64,000 nt of DNA from VRUE01 sp963697915 (GTDB lineage: Bacteria; Actinomycetota; Thermoleophilia; Solirubrobacterales; 70-9): assembly GCA_963697915.1 (NCBI GenBank), contig OY969103.1, forward strand, positions 682,001 to 746,000, given 5' to 3'. Below the pieces are notes generated by a model, which did not search any database, was not told the DNA's origin, and saw only the letters and a list, made by a program, of their open reading frames with translations. This document shows positions 41,280-50,056 of this stretch, piece by piece. A program made the position numbers and the translations under genes. Position 1 is the first letter of the stretch; every line of letters starts with the position of its first letter.

Positions 41280-42208
41280 CAGTTGATCGCGATCTGCGCT
41301 TCCGCCTGAGCTTTCGCGTTCGTGTGCTGGGCAACGATCTCTTTCAGCGGGGCCTGCTTGGCGAGGACCGCGGTACGGGTCTTGTTAGCGGCGGTCAACT
41401 TCGCCCTCGCCGACTCTTTCGCGTCGGAGAGGCTGCTGTTGACCCGCGCTCGGGAGATCCGCAAGCGCCGCCTTTCCCGGTTCTGGAACCGAGGCGACTC
41501 GGGATGCCGCTTGATTCGACGCTTGATCTTCTCCCAGTCGCCCTTCGCCTTTTCCCAGCGATGCTTGAGCAAAGCTAGTTCGCCCTTCGACTCACGTACA
41601 GCGGCGTCGGCCGCGGCCAGGGGCTCGGTGGCTTCGTTCAGTTCAGCGGTCGCTTTCGTCAGCAGCGGGATCACCGAGTCCCGGGTGACAATCGCCTCGC
41701 CACACTCGCGGTTGGTGGTCAGGGCGCCGGCGGGGCTGATCTGAAATTTGTAGCGGTCGCCGACGTAGCAATCAGAATCAGAATTGAGGGTAACGATGTA
41801 GTAGCGACCGGGGCTCATCGTCAGGGCGTGATGTTCGAGAACGTTGACATGGCCCGCACTGAAGTAGTTCGATTCCCTCAGCAGGTTGCCGTCCTTGTCA
41901 TACAGCAGAAAGCTGACATCGCAATAGTCTTTGTATTTTGCTTTGACCATCGTCGCCGTGAATTCAATCTGGCTGTAGGTCTTGACGTAGAAGTAGTACC
42001 AATCGACATCGTTCTCGGTCTCTTTCTCAGCCGTGTACCACGTCGCGCCCGTGAGCGGGCCGTACGCCGTCTCACGTGAGTCGTTGAGCTCGTACTCGCC
42101 TTTCGCCTGGGCACCCGAGGCGAGCGCCAGCGTCAGCATCGAGGCGATGCCGGTCGCGATTGCGAGCGCCCTAGCGTGGCCGCGCATCCCACTCTTGCCA
42201 ATCACCAT
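41276..42208 (-). CDS. Secreted protein with PPC-like domain and coiled coil
   Basis: 310 aa from the ATG at 42208 with AAAGGG upstream; a GTG at 42214 is possible. A signal peptide (LAIATGIASMLTLALASGAQA) leads to a beta-sandwich of the bacterial pre-peptidase C-terminal type (YELNDSRETAYGP, then DVDWYYFYV; SPGRYYIVTL). A ~130-residue Lys/Arg-rich coiled coil follows. Codon use is less GC-rich here than around it. It heads the minus-strand unit and has the palindrome GGTATGA-N6-TCATTCC 82 bp upstream. Confidence 0.7.
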   Translation of the reverse strand: MVIGKSGMRGHARALAIATGIASMLTLALASGAQAKGEYELNDSRETAYGPLTGATWYTAEKETENDVDWYYFYVKTYSQIEFTATMVKAKYKDYCDVSFLLYDKDGNLLRESNYFSAGHVNVLEHHALTMSPGRYYIVTLNSDSDCYVGDRYKFQISPAGALTTNRECGEAIVTRDSVIPLLTKATAELNEATEPLAAADAAVRESKGELALLKHRWEKAKGDWEKIKRRIKRHPESPRFQNRERRRLRISRARVNSSLSDAKESARAKLTAANKTRTAVLAKQAPLKEIVAQHTNAKAQAEAQIAINC

Positions 42209-42289
42209 CGTCACATCCCTTTCAAGTGTTTGCCTTACGTCGAAGCGTCGCGAGAATAGCGTGGACCATTCCGGGATCGGACATCCAGA

Positions 42290-42309
42290 GGTATGAACGT
42301 CGTCATTCC
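42290..42309. promoter_or_regulatory. Palindromic operator, copy b
   Basis: GGTATGA-ACGTCG-TCATTCC, one mismatch from the perfect palindrome at 32229. GGACAT lies 11 bp before the left half, as in copy c. It stands upstream of the unit 42208-39766. Confidence 0.6.
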
Positions 42310-42335
42310 CCGCGTTCTTGCAGGCCCGCCGCCAC

Positions 42336-42830
42336 TCAGGACGACGAGACGGCGGCGAGCAGAAGCATCGTCGCGACGAAGCTGACCACCATCACCGCGA
42401 TGCTGAGCACGACGATCCTGATCCCGTGCACGTTGCGCTGGTGCTGGGTGGCGCCGATCACCAAACCGACGAGCGGGAAGAGGAAGGCGCTGACGTAGCC
42501 GACGACGACGACGCCGGTGGCCCGGGTCTCCTTCACGGGGACGGGAGGCGGCGCGACGGCGGGCGGCGGCGCGAAACCAGGCGGTGATGCGACGCCGGCT
42601 GGCGGCGGCCCCGGCAGCGCCTCCCCCGTTGGTGCGGGCGGCGGCGACGTGGGCAGCACCGCGGTGCGCGCATCGGCGAGCGTGTCCCCGCCAGATGCCT
42701 CGCTCGCCGCACCGGCGAACTGCGCCTGCGCCTCCCCGCAGGCGGTGCAGAAGCGCGCCGCGGCTTCGACCCGGGCGCCGCAGGCGCCGCAGAAGACCTC
42801 TTCCCGGTCACCGCCCGGCTGATCACTCAT
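42336..42830 (-). CDS. Zinc-ribbon, proline-rich, two-TM protein
   Basis: 164 aa from the ATG at 42830, overlapping the upstream gene by 8 bp. Zinc ribbon (CGACGARVEAAARFCTACGEA), a Pro/Ala linker, then two TM helices (GVVVVGYVSAFLFPLVGLVIGATQ; IVVLSIAVMVVSFVATMLLLA) similar to DUF4190. Function unknown. It ends the minus-strand unit that starts at 44560. Confidence 0.75.
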   Translation of the reverse strand: MSDQPGGDREEVFCGACGARVEAAARFCTACGEAQAQFAGAASEASGGDTLADARTAVLPTSPPPAPTGEALPGPPPAGVASPPGFAPPPAVAPPPVPVKETRATGVVVVGYVSAFLFPLVGLVIGATQHQRNVHGIRIVVLSIAVMVVSFVATMLLLAAVSSS

Positions 42831-44220
42831 CGCGGACCTCGAAGCAGGGGACCTCCTCGGCGGGCGCGGTCGGCGCGGCCTCGAAGACCACCGCCCCGTC
42901 CGCTTCGAGCAGGCCGAGCGTCGCATCGGTCGCTTCACCCGCGAGCGCGCCGTCTTCTCCTTGCGTCGGCACCGAGGCGGCGTCGAGGGCGGGCGTTGTG
43001 CAGGCGGGCCTGAGCAGGCCTTCGGGGCCGGCGTCGACGACCTGAATCAGGTCGGGAGGGTCGGATTGCAGAAGAGTGGTCAACGGATCGGTGTCCTCGC
43101 TGTAGAGCGCGAGCGCAACGGAGGCCTCGTCGGCTTCCAACTCGACCCCCTCGCCGGGAGCGAGCGGACCGCCCGCATCGGCGGCGAAGTCGAGGCCGGC
43201 GAGCGCGCAGAAGCGATCGCCGGCGAGCTCGTAGCGACAGGGAGATCCCCATTCCGGCTCCGCCTCCGCTTCCGCTTCGATCTCGTCGGTCGTTTCCGCC
43301 GCCGAATCCTCCTGCCCGGGGTCGAGCCGCAGCTCAGCCTGGCGGGCCGTCACGGGAACCTCAGCCTCAGCCCAGTACAGAACCATGCGCAGCTCCGGCA
43401 CAGGCACGCTGGGCCCGCCCGGAGCCGCCGGATTCTCGACCTCGACGCGGCCCGACGCGGAGGCGCCGACCAAAGTGACACCGGGCTCTTCGCTCGCTTC
43501 CTCGGTTTCCGCGCTCAATTCGGAGACCTCGTACTCGACCGTGAAGACCCCCGAGCCGTCGACCACCCCGCCGAACGCCCCGGACACCGGGTAGGCGTCT
43601 GCGACGCCGCCGGCGGTCGACCCAGTCGTCGACCCTGCCACCGGCTCGGCGTCGTCCAACTCGCTGCTCAGCGCCGACATCGCCTCGTTCTGCTGCTCGA
43701 GCACCTGGGTCGCCTGGCCCAGCTCTTCGATCGCCTCGCTCTCCGACGCGGGCTGCGAGACCAGGAGCGAGTCGAAGCGGTCGACCACCTCGTGCTCGAA
43801 GACCCCCAGGGCAGTCCTCACTTCGCGCAGCCCGCGCTGCGCACGCCTGTCGCCGGACCGACGCGCCCCGGCGGTACCCGCACCCGCCTGCGCCGAGACC
43901 AGGTGGGCGCCGGTCCGCGCCCGGATCCGTTCGGCGCGTTGCTCGATCGCGCTCAACTCGGCCCGCAGCGTTGCCGCCTCGCCTTCGAGCTCTTCCCTCT
44001 CGATCGCCGCCTCGATCGCCTGCGACAGCGCCAGGGCGTCGTCGTTCAGACCCCTGGTATCCAGCGCCAGGGCGGCGACACGGCGCGCTTCGCCGGCGTC
44101 GCCGTCGGCGTCGTCGGCATTGCCGAGCAACACCCCCGCGACAGCGCCGGCGACCACGCAGAGCGCAAGGGCAAACCCGAACGCGACCCATCCCCAACCT
44201 GCCTTGGACTTATCTGACAT
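42823..44220 (-). CDS. Single-pass protein with coiled coil and acidic exported region
   Basis: 465 aa. TM near residues 10-32, then a helical coiled-coil region to ~180 (IEREELEGEAATLRAELSAIEQRAERIRAR), then an acidic beta-rich domain. I do not recognise the family. Strong acidity in the exported part matches the DUF3352 and propeller proteins of this cluster. It follows the 101-aa zinc-ribbon gene by 34 bp. Confidence 0.7.
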   Translation of the reverse strand: MSDKSKAGWGWVAFGFALALCVVAGAVAGVLLGNADDADGDAGEARRVAALALDTRGLNDDALALSQAIEAAIEREELEGEAATLRAELSAIEQRAERIRARTGAHLVSAQAGAGTAGARRSGDRRAQRGLREVRTALGVFEHEVVDRFDSLLVSQPASESEAIEELGQATQVLEQQNEAMSALSSELDDAEPVAGSTTGSTAGGVADAYPVSGAFGGVVDGSGVFTVEYEVSELSAETEEASEEPGVTLVGASASGRVEVENPAAPGGPSVPVPELRMVLYWAEAEVPVTARQAELRLDPGQEDSAAETTDEIEAEAEAEPEWGSPCRYELAGDRFCALAGLDFAADAGGPLAPGEGVELEADEASVALALYSEDTDPLTTLLQSDPPDLIQVVDAGPEGLLRPACTTPALDAASVPTQGEDGALAGEATDATLGLLEADGAVVFEAAPTAPAEEVPCFEVRDE

Positions 44221-44254
44221 CTCGCACCGGTGAGGCTAGTCGATCCGCCGGCAC

Positions 44255-44560
44255 CTACCTGTGGTGCCACCACACCCTGACCCGGGTCACCGTCGCCCAG
44301 ACCAGACCCAGCGCCAGGACGACCAGCGGTGCGACCAAGGGCCCTTCGGATTCCTGCTTCATGGCCTCGTTGCAGCCGACGAAAAGCCAGGCGAAGCCGA
44401 CGATGGTGACGATCGCGGCAAGCGCCTGGTGAACCTTGAGCCGCTTGCTGGTCAGCTCGACGTGGACCCGCGAGCCGCCGATCCCAACCCCACACTGGGG
44501 ACAGCTTGCCGCTCTGGTCGAGACGCGCGAACCACACTCTGGACAGGGGATCAATGACAT
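44255..44560 (-). CDS. Small zinc-ribbon protein with two TM helices
   Basis: 101 aa from the ATG at 44560 (an RBS AAGGA lies upstream). The zinc ribbon CPECGSRVSTRAASCPQCG is at the N terminus, followed by two hydrophobic helices (ALAAIVTIVGFAWLFVGC; PLVAPLVVLALGLVWATV). It is the head of the minus-strand unit 44560-42336. An operator-like site lies 135 bp upstream. Confidence 0.75.
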   Translation of the reverse strand: MSLIPCPECGSRVSTRAASCPQCGVGIGGSRVHVELTSKRLKVHQALAAIVTIVGFAWLFVGCNEAMKQESEGPLVAPLVVLALGLVWATVTRVRVWWHHR

Positions 44561-44694
44561 GGAGTTATCCTTCGACTGGTGAGTTGCCACCGGGTGGAAA
44601 ACGGTTCAGGATCGACGAAACGTTCACGTCGGCCGGCCTCCGTTCCGCCGCGAAGCCAGCCTAGGCCGGCCGCCGGCCGAGTTGGACATACCCT

Positions 44695-44714
44695 GGTATG
44701 AACCTCGTCATCCA
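44695..44714. promoter_or_regulatory. Operator-like site, copy c, overlapping the cyclophilin start
   Basis: GGTATGA-ACCTCG-TCATCCA: left half perfect, right half 5/7. A further CATACC at 44687-44692 makes a perfect CATACC-CT-GGTATG palindrome. GGACAT is 11 bp before the left half, as in copy b. It lies over the cyclophilin ATG and 135 bp before the zinc-ribbon gene at 44560. Confidence 0.5.
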
Positions 44715-45396
44715 ACAGCGTCGGCGGCGCGCAGTGTGTCTGGTCACCCTGTCCCTGCTTGCCGCAGCCACCGTAAGCACAAGCGTGGCACGGGCTCCAG
44801 CCGACCCTGGGCCCGAAGCATCTACGTCAGCCGTCGCGAAGAGCCGGCACGACGGCTGCAGGAGGGTCGCGGCGCCGGCACCGAAGAGTCGTAGGTTCCG
44901 CGCGCCGACGACAGTGATCACCCCGGGAGAACGGTTGACCGCCGTAGTCAGAACCAACTGCGGGAGCTTCGAGATCGCGCTCGACGCGGAGCGCGCACCA
45001 CTGACGGTCAACTCCTTCGTCTTCCTCGCCGAGAAGGGCTTCTACGACGGCCTCACCTTTCACCGGGCGGTACAGGGCTTCGTCGTTCAGGGCGGCGACC
45101 CACTCGGCACCGGAATCGGCGGCCCAGGCTACAGCGTCGACGAGAAGCCGCCCGCTGGGCTCTCCTACCCGAAGGGAACGGTCGCGATGGCCAAGAGCTG
45201 GGCGGAGCCCACCGGACGATCGGGCAGCCAGTTCTTCGTCACGCTCGGAAATGTGGGGCTCCCGCCTGAATACGCGCTCCTCGGGAAGGTGAGCAGGAGG
45301 ATGCACGTGGTGCAGCGGATCGGCCGGCTGGGGACCCGTTCCGAACAGCCAAGGCAGACGGTCCTGACCGAGGAGATCTCGATCAGGAGGGGCTAG
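44698..45396 (+). CDS. Secreted cyclophilin-type peptidyl-prolyl isomerase
   Basis: 232 aa. Arg-rich n-region and hydrophobic helix form a signal peptide (to ~residue 32). The cyclophilin domain follows: V-N-S-F-V-F-L-A-E-K-G-F-Y-D-G-L-T-F-H-R (catalytic Arg), VVQGGDPLGTGIGGPGY, and SGSQFFVTLG. It catalyses proline cis-trans change in exported proteins. The ATG at 44698 lies in the operator-like site; a GTG at 44734 would still leave a weak signal sequence. It overlaps metG tail-to-tail by 4 bp. Confidence 0.88.
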   Translation: MNLVIQQRRRRAVCLVTLSLLAAATVSTSVARAPADPGPEASTSAVAKSRHDGCRRVAAPAPKSRRFRAPTTVITPGERLTAVVRTNCGSFEIALDAERAPLTVNSFVFLAEKGFYDGLTFHRAVQGFVVQGGDPLGTGIGGPGYSVDEKPPAGLSYPKGTVAMAKSWAEPTGRSGSQFFVTLGNVGLPPEYALLGKVSRRMHVVQRIGRLGTRSEQPRQTVLTEEISIRRG

Positions 45397-46901
45397 GCCG
45401 GGGCCTCGATCTTGGGGAAGAGCGGCGGCACTCGCTCGACCTTCTGGCCGCCGCGCCGGGAGCCGAGCTCGGCCAGCGTCCGTGAGTCCTCGGCCAGAGC
45501 GGCGAGCAGGCGCTCGCTGGTCTGGGGCAGGTAGGGGACGAGCATCAGGGTGATGACGCGCAGGCCCTCGCTGAGGTTGTAGAGGACCTCGTCGAGGCGC
45601 TCGGGGTCGGCCTCGTCCTTGGCCAGCTCCCAGGGGCGGGTCTCCTCGACGTAGCGGTTGAGGCGCCGCACCAGCTTCCAGACCTCCTCCAGCGCCTGGG
45701 TCAGCTCGGCCCGGTCGAGCAGCTCGCTGAAGCGCTCGACGACGCCTTCGAAGTCCTCCTCGAGCACCGCGTCGACCGCCGCCACGGGGACGACGCCGTC
45801 GCGGTAGCGCTCGACCATCGCCAACACGCGGCTGGCGAGGTTGCCGAAGTCGTTGGCGAGCTCGGTCTCGTAGCGCGACTCGAAGCCGGCGGTCGAGATC
45901 GAGCCGTCCTGGCCGAAGCTGACCTCGCGGAAGCAGTAGAAGCGCAGCGCGTCGGCGCCGAAGCGGTCGATCGCCTCGAAGGGGTCGAGCACGTTGCCGA
46001 GCGACTTCGACATCTTTTTCTCGCCCATCAGCAGGAACCCGTGGATCGCCATCCGCTTCGGCGGCTCGAGGTCGGCCGCCCAACAGAGCGCCGGCCAGAT
46101 CACGGCGTGGAACTTGAGGATGTCCTTGGCCATCACGTGTAGGTCGGCGGGCCAGTAGCGCCCGGTCAGGTCCTCCCCCTCGCGGGCGAAGCCGAGCGCG
46201 GTGACGTAGTTGAGCAGGGCGTCGAACCAGACGTACATGCGCTGCTCGGGGTCCCAGGGCAGCCGCATCCCCCACTTCAGCTTCGGCCTGGAAAGCGAGA
46301 CGTCCTCGAGCCCGCTCTTGATGAAGGCGACCGCCTCGTTGCGGCGGAAGTCGGGCACGACGAAGTCGGGCCGCTCCTCGTAGAGCGCTTCCAGCTTCTC
46401 CTGGAAGGCGGAGAGGCGGAAGAACCAGTTCTCCTCGCGGACCTTCTCCAGCGCGATCTCGTGGATCGGGCAGGTCTGGCCGGGGCCGAGCTCGCGCTCG
46501 GTCTTGAAGTCGGCGCAGCGCGGGCAGTACCAGCCTTCGTAGGTCCCCTTGCTGACCCAGCCGTTGTCGTAGACGCGCTGCATGATCTCGGCGACGCGCT
46601 CGCCGTGGCGCGGGTCCGAGGTGCGGATGAAGAAGTCGTTGCTGGCGTCGATGATCGGCATCAGCTCTTCGAACTTGGCCGCGTTGCGGTCGGCCAGCTC
46701 CTGCGGCGTGACTCCCTCGCGTTCGGCCGCGATCTCGATCGGCTCGCCGTGCTCGTCGGTGCCGGTCAGGAAGAAGACGTCGGCGCCGCGCTGGCGCATG
46801 TGGCGGGCGAGCACGTCGGCCGCCATCGTCGAGTAGGCGTGGCCGAGGTGCGGCTCGGCGTTGACGTAGTAGATCGGCGTCGTTACGTAGAAAGCGGACA
46901 T
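45393..46901 (-). CDS. metG: Methionyl-tRNA synthetase
   Basis: 502 aa. Class I synthetase: the HIGH-type motif is HLGHAYS near residue 18, the K-M-S-K-S loop is at ~300 (KKMSKSLGN), and a zinc-knuckle-like CPRCADF...CPIHE pair is present. No C-terminal tRNA-binding domain is fused. It charges tRNA(Met) and is essential. rsmI lies just upstream in the same direction. Confidence 0.97.
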   Translation of the reverse strand: MSAFYVTTPIYYVNAEPHLGHAYSTMAADVLARHMRQRGADVFFLTGTDEHGEPIEIAAEREGVTPQELADRNAAKFEELMPIIDASNDFFIRTSDPRHGERVAEIMQRVYDNGWVSKGTYEGWYCPRCADFKTERELGPGQTCPIHEIALEKVREENWFFRLSAFQEKLEALYEERPDFVVPDFRRNEAVAFIKSGLEDVSLSRPKLKWGMRLPWDPEQRMYVWFDALLNYVTALGFAREGEDLTGRYWPADLHVMAKDILKFHAVIWPALCWAADLEPPKRMAIHGFLLMGEKKMSKSLGNVLDPFEAIDRFGADALRFYCFREVSFGQDGSISTAGFESRYETELANDFGNLASRVLAMVERYRDGVVPVAAVDAVLEEDFEGVVERFSELLDRAELTQALEEVWKLVRRLNRYVEETRPWELAKDEADPERLDEVLYNLSEGLRVITLMLVPYLPQTSERLLAALAEDSRTLAELGSRRGGQKVERVPPLFPKIEAPA

Positions 46902-46921
46902 CGGCGAGCGAGGCTAGTCGA

Positions 46922-47749
46922 TCACTTGCGGGGCTCGCGGCCGGTGAGGGCGCGGTAGAGGTCGTTGGCGCGAGTGCCGGTGAGGGCGGCGACGACGCTG
47001 GCGGCGGCGCGGGGGCGGGCGCCCGACTGGACCAGGTGGCGCAGGGCGTCGACCGCGAAGCCGACGTCCTGGTCGTGGTCCTCGGAGGCGGCCGGGGCGA
47101 TCACCAGCACGATCTCCCCTTTGACCTCGCCGCGGAAGCGCCGCGCCAGCTCGGCCAGCGTGCTGCGTGAGACCTCCTCGTGCATCTTCGAGATCTCGCG
47201 GCAGACGGCGGCGGGCCGGTCGGGGGCGATCGCCGCCAGCGCCGCCAGCGAGTCGCCGATCCGGCGCGGCGACTCGAAGGCGACCACGGTCTCGGGCGAG
47301 CGCAGGACGCGCTCCATCTCACCGGCGCGCTTGGGCAGGAAGCCCTCGAAGCGCCAGCGGTCGGTGGGCAGGCCGGAGGCGACCAGCGCGGTGGGGACGA
47401 CCGAGGGCCCGGGCAGCACCGTGACCTCGAGGTTGCGGTCGATGCAGCGGCGGATCAACCGGAAGCCAGGGTCGGAGATCGCCGGCATGCCGGCGTCGGA
47501 GACGAGGGCGACGGTCTCCCCCCGTTCGATCCGCTGGGCCAGCTCCATCGCCCGCGCCGCTTCGTTGCCCTCGTGGTTGGAGACCAGCGGCGGCGCCGGG
47601 CGGATGCCGAGCTTGTCGAGCAGGCCACCGGTGCGGCGCGTGTCCTCGCAGGCGATGTAGTCGGCACTGACCAGGGCGTCGCGGACGCGGAGCGTGATGT
47701 CGTCGAGGTTGCCGATCGGGGTCGGGCAGACGATCAGCGAGCCGGGCAT
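46922..47749 (-). CDS. rsmI: 16S rRNA (cytidine(1402)-2'-O)-methyltransferase
   Basis: 275 aa. SAM-dependent tetrapyrrole-methylase fold: ICPTPIGNLDDITLRVRDAL, CEDTRRTGGLLDKLGI, SNHEGNE, VSDAGMPAISDPGFRL and the phosphate loop VLPGPSVVPTALVASGLPTDRWRFEGFLP. Typical RsmI length. It methylates the ribose of C1402 in the decoding centre. It overlaps the ROK kinase stop/start (ATGA). Confidence 0.95.
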   Translation of the reverse strand: MPGSLIVCPTPIGNLDDITLRVRDALVSADYIACEDTRRTGGLLDKLGIRPAPPLVSNHEGNEAARAMELAQRIERGETVALVSDAGMPAISDPGFRLIRRCIDRNLEVTVLPGPSVVPTALVASGLPTDRWRFEGFLPKRAGEMERVLRSPETVVAFESPRRIGDSLAALAAIAPDRPAAVCREISKMHEEVSRSTLAELARRFRGEVKGEIVLVIAPAASEDHDQDVGFAVDALRHLVQSGARPRAAASVVAALTGTRANDLYRALTGREPRK

Positions 47750-48708
47750 CAGCCCGCCTTCTCCAGCTCGATCCGCGCCATCGCCGCGGCGCCGATCATC
47801 CCGGCGTCCTCGCCGAGCTCGGCGGCGAGGACCGGGGTGCGGTTCATCGGCGGCAGCGCCCGCTTCCTCAGCTCCGCCCGGGCCGGGTCGAGCAGCAGGT
47901 CGCCGGCGGCGATGACGCCGCCGCCGATCACGAACACTTCCGGGCCGAAGATGTTGGCGAAGCTGGCCAGGGCGACGCCGAGCCGCCGGCCGACCAGGTC
48001 GAAGACGCCGCGCGCGGTCGCATCGCCGGCCCGGGCGGCGATCGTCACCGCCTTGCCGTCGACCGCCTCGCCCGCGGCGAGCAGCTTGCCGAGCGCCGAG
48101 CTGGGCTCGCGCTCCGCGGCGGCGCGCCCTTCGCGACCGAGTGCCGTGCCGGAGGCGTAGGTCTCGATGCAGCCGTGGCCCGGGCAGTTGCCCTGGCAGG
48201 CCAGCCCGTCCATCTTGATCGTCACGTGGCCGAGCTCGGCCCCGGCCCCGTTCGAGCCGCGGTAGAGCTCGCCGCCGAGGACTAGGCCGCCGCCGATCCC
48301 GGTGCCGATCGTCAGCATCACCGCGTTCTCGGCGCCGCGCGCGGCGCCGAAGAGCTGCTCGGCCAGGGCCGCGACGTTGGCGTCGTTGTCGAGGAAGGCG
48401 GGCAGCCCGGTGCGCTCGGTGACCAGGTCGCGGATCGGCAGGTTGGCGATCGGCAGGTTGACCGTGAAGACGGCTTCGCCCTTCTCCTGGTCGATCGTCG
48501 CCGGGATCCCCATCCCGATCGCCTCGACCCCGGCGCGCTCGGCGCGGGCCTCTTCGACCTCGCCGACGAGCAGCTCGACGAGCTCGTCCTCGCTCTCGCC
48601 GGCCGAGGCCTCACGGCTCTCCCAGGCGACCTTGGAGTCGCGGTCGAGGACACCGAGCAGCATCTTGGTGCCGCCCAGGTCGATGCCTATCGCTTCGGCG
48701 TCACTCAT
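47749..48708 (-). CDS. ROK-family glucokinase
   Basis: 319 aa from the ATG at 48708. N-terminal phosphate-binding G-I-D-L-G-G-T-K, the catalytic Asp in FLDNDANVAAL, TIGTGIGGG, and the ROK zinc site with G-H-V-T-I-K and CQGNCPGHGC. It phosphorylates glucose or another hexose with ATP (or polyphosphate). ROK repressor helix-turn-helix is absent, so it is an enzyme. It begins the rsmI-metG transcript. Confidence 0.92.
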   Translation of the reverse strand: MSDAEAIGIDLGGTKMLLGVLDRDSKVAWESREASAGESEDELVELLVGEVEEARAERAGVEAIGMGIPATIDQEKGEAVFTVNLPIANLPIRDLVTERTGLPAFLDNDANVAALAEQLFGAARGAENAVMLTIGTGIGGGLVLGGELYRGSNGAGAELGHVTIKMDGLACQGNCPGHGCIETYASGTALGREGRAAAEREPSSALGKLLAAGEAVDGKAVTIAARAGDATARGVFDLVGRRLGVALASFANIFGPEVFVIGGGVIAAGDLLLDPARAELRKRALPPMNRTPVLAAELGEDAGMIGAAAMARIELEKAG

Positions 48709-48738
48709 CTCTCGTCGCAGTCGACCGCGGGCATCGGC

Positions 48739-50001
48739 ATGATTTCTAACCCTTTCATGGCAGGCGATGGAGAGCAGCGGCCCTCGGGGCCGCCGGATTA
48801 CAAGGTCTACCGGGCACGCCGGGGCCTCCTGTCGCGCTTCCGCAAGCCCGACCTCTCCTCCCTGCGCGATCGCGATTGGAAGGCGCCAAAGCTGCCGGGG
48901 CGCGGCGATCGCCCCGGGCGGGGCGTGGGAGAGCCGGGCGATGGCCGCGCGCGGCTGATCCTGCGCAAGGCGCTGAAATGGGTCGGCATCGCGGCGCTGG
49001 GCTGGATCCTGCTCAGCTTCCTCGCCTTCGCCGTCTCCGCCCAGCTGCAGTCGTTCAAGCTCGACGGCGACGCCAAGTCGACCCTGCACGGCAACCTCGC
49101 CCTGCTGCCGAGCGCGCAGACGATCCTGCTGATCGGCACCGACGCCCGACCGCCCGGCACCGAAGAGCCGGGCGCCCTGACCTCGGAGGAGTGCTACGAG
49201 CAGCAGTCCCGCGGCGAGGCGCCGCACGGCGATTGCAGCGTCGGCCAGTACCGCGCCGACACCCTGATGCTGGTCCGCGCCGGCGGCGGCGCCTTCCGCA
49301 AACTCTCGATCCCGCGCGACGTCTACGCCGAGATCCCCGGCCAGAGCCCGCAGAAGATCAACGGCGCCTTCGCCTTCGGCGGCGCCGGGGCGCAGATCGA
49401 AGCGGTCGAGGACTTCCTCGGGATCGACGTCGACCACGTCGCGATCATCGACTTCACCGGCTTCGAAGACCTGATCGATTCGGTCGGCGGGGTCGTCGTC
49501 GACGTGCCGGTCAAGCTCTGCGCCGACATCGCCGGCGGCGCCGGCGGCGGCCAGGGCGGCTGGACGCTGCGGCTCGGCAAGGGCGAGAACACGCTCGACG
49601 GCGAGCAGGCCCTGACCTACGCGCGGATACGCAAGCCCAGCCCCTGCCCCGGGCCCGCACCGAGCGCCTACTCGCTCGGCAGCTACGACGACTTCGACCG
49701 GGCGCGCGCCCAACAGGAAGTGATCGGCGGCATCAAGGACCGCCTCACCAGCCCGCTGCGCGCCCCCTACAACTTCGTCAAGGGGCCGATCATCGGCTGG
49801 AACGCGCCGAAGGCGTTCGTCAGCGACATGGGCTTCCTGACCATGCCGCAGCTGATCCTGGCCGCGGGGATCGGCGGCGACGGCGAAGCCGACGTGCTCT
49901 GCAAAGGCGAAAACGCCGGCTGCTCCCCCGGCCCCGGCGGCAGCATCGAAGTGCCCGAGTCCGAGCGCCAGCGCGCAGTCAAGAAGCTGCTCGGCGAGTG
50001 A
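48739..50001 (+). CDS. LytR-CpsA-Psr (LCP) family cell-wall ligase
   Basis: 420 aa. A basic cytoplasmic N terminus of about 70 residues, a TM helix (GIAALGWILLSFLAFAV), then the LCP catalytic domain: LLIGTDARP, YRADTLMLVRAGGG, LSIPRDVYAEIPG, KINGAFAFGG, and L-T-Y-A-R-I-R. LCP enzymes attach glycopolymers from lipid carriers to peptidoglycan. The start is the ATG at 48739 or 48757. It is divergent from the glucokinase and ends at the palindromic repeat copy 2. Confidence 0.9.
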   Translation: MISNPFMAGDGEQRPSGPPDYKVYRARRGLLSRFRKPDLSSLRDRDWKAPKLPGRGDRPGRGVGEPGDGRARLILRKALKWVGIAALGWILLSFLAFAVSAQLQSFKLDGDAKSTLHGNLALLPSAQTILLIGTDARPPGTEEPGALTSEECYEQQSRGEAPHGDCSVGQYRADTLMLVRAGGGAFRKLSIPRDVYAEIPGQSPQKINGAFAFGGAGAQIEAVEDFLGIDVDHVAIIDFTGFEDLIDSVGGVVVDVPVKLCADIAGGAGGGQGGWTLRLGKGENTLDGEQALTYARIRKPSPCPGPAPSAYSLGSYDDFDRARAQQEVIGGIKDRLTSPLRAPYNFVKGPIIGWNAPKAFVSDMGFLTMPQLILAAGIGGDGEADVLCKGENAGCSPGPGGSIEVPESERQRAVKKLLGE

Positions 50002-50011
50002 GGTCGCTCAG

Positions 50012-50053
50012 CCTCACGCGTTTTCCCTCTATCTCAGGGAAAACGCGTTGGGG
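50012..50053. repeat. Intergenic palindromic repeat, copy 2
   Basis: The same core as at 19686: 13-bp perfect arms (50016-50028 and 50036-50048) around CTATCTC. It lies between the convergent ends of the LCP and FmdB genes and could end both transcripts. Confidence 0.75.
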
Positions 50054-50056
50054 TGA

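Noticed and set aside
29338..44560. Type VII secretion or ESX-like locus
   Set aside because: DUF2510, RDD and FHA proteins can occur near ESX genes, but there is no WXG100 protein, FtsK/EccC ATPase, EccD or mycosin.
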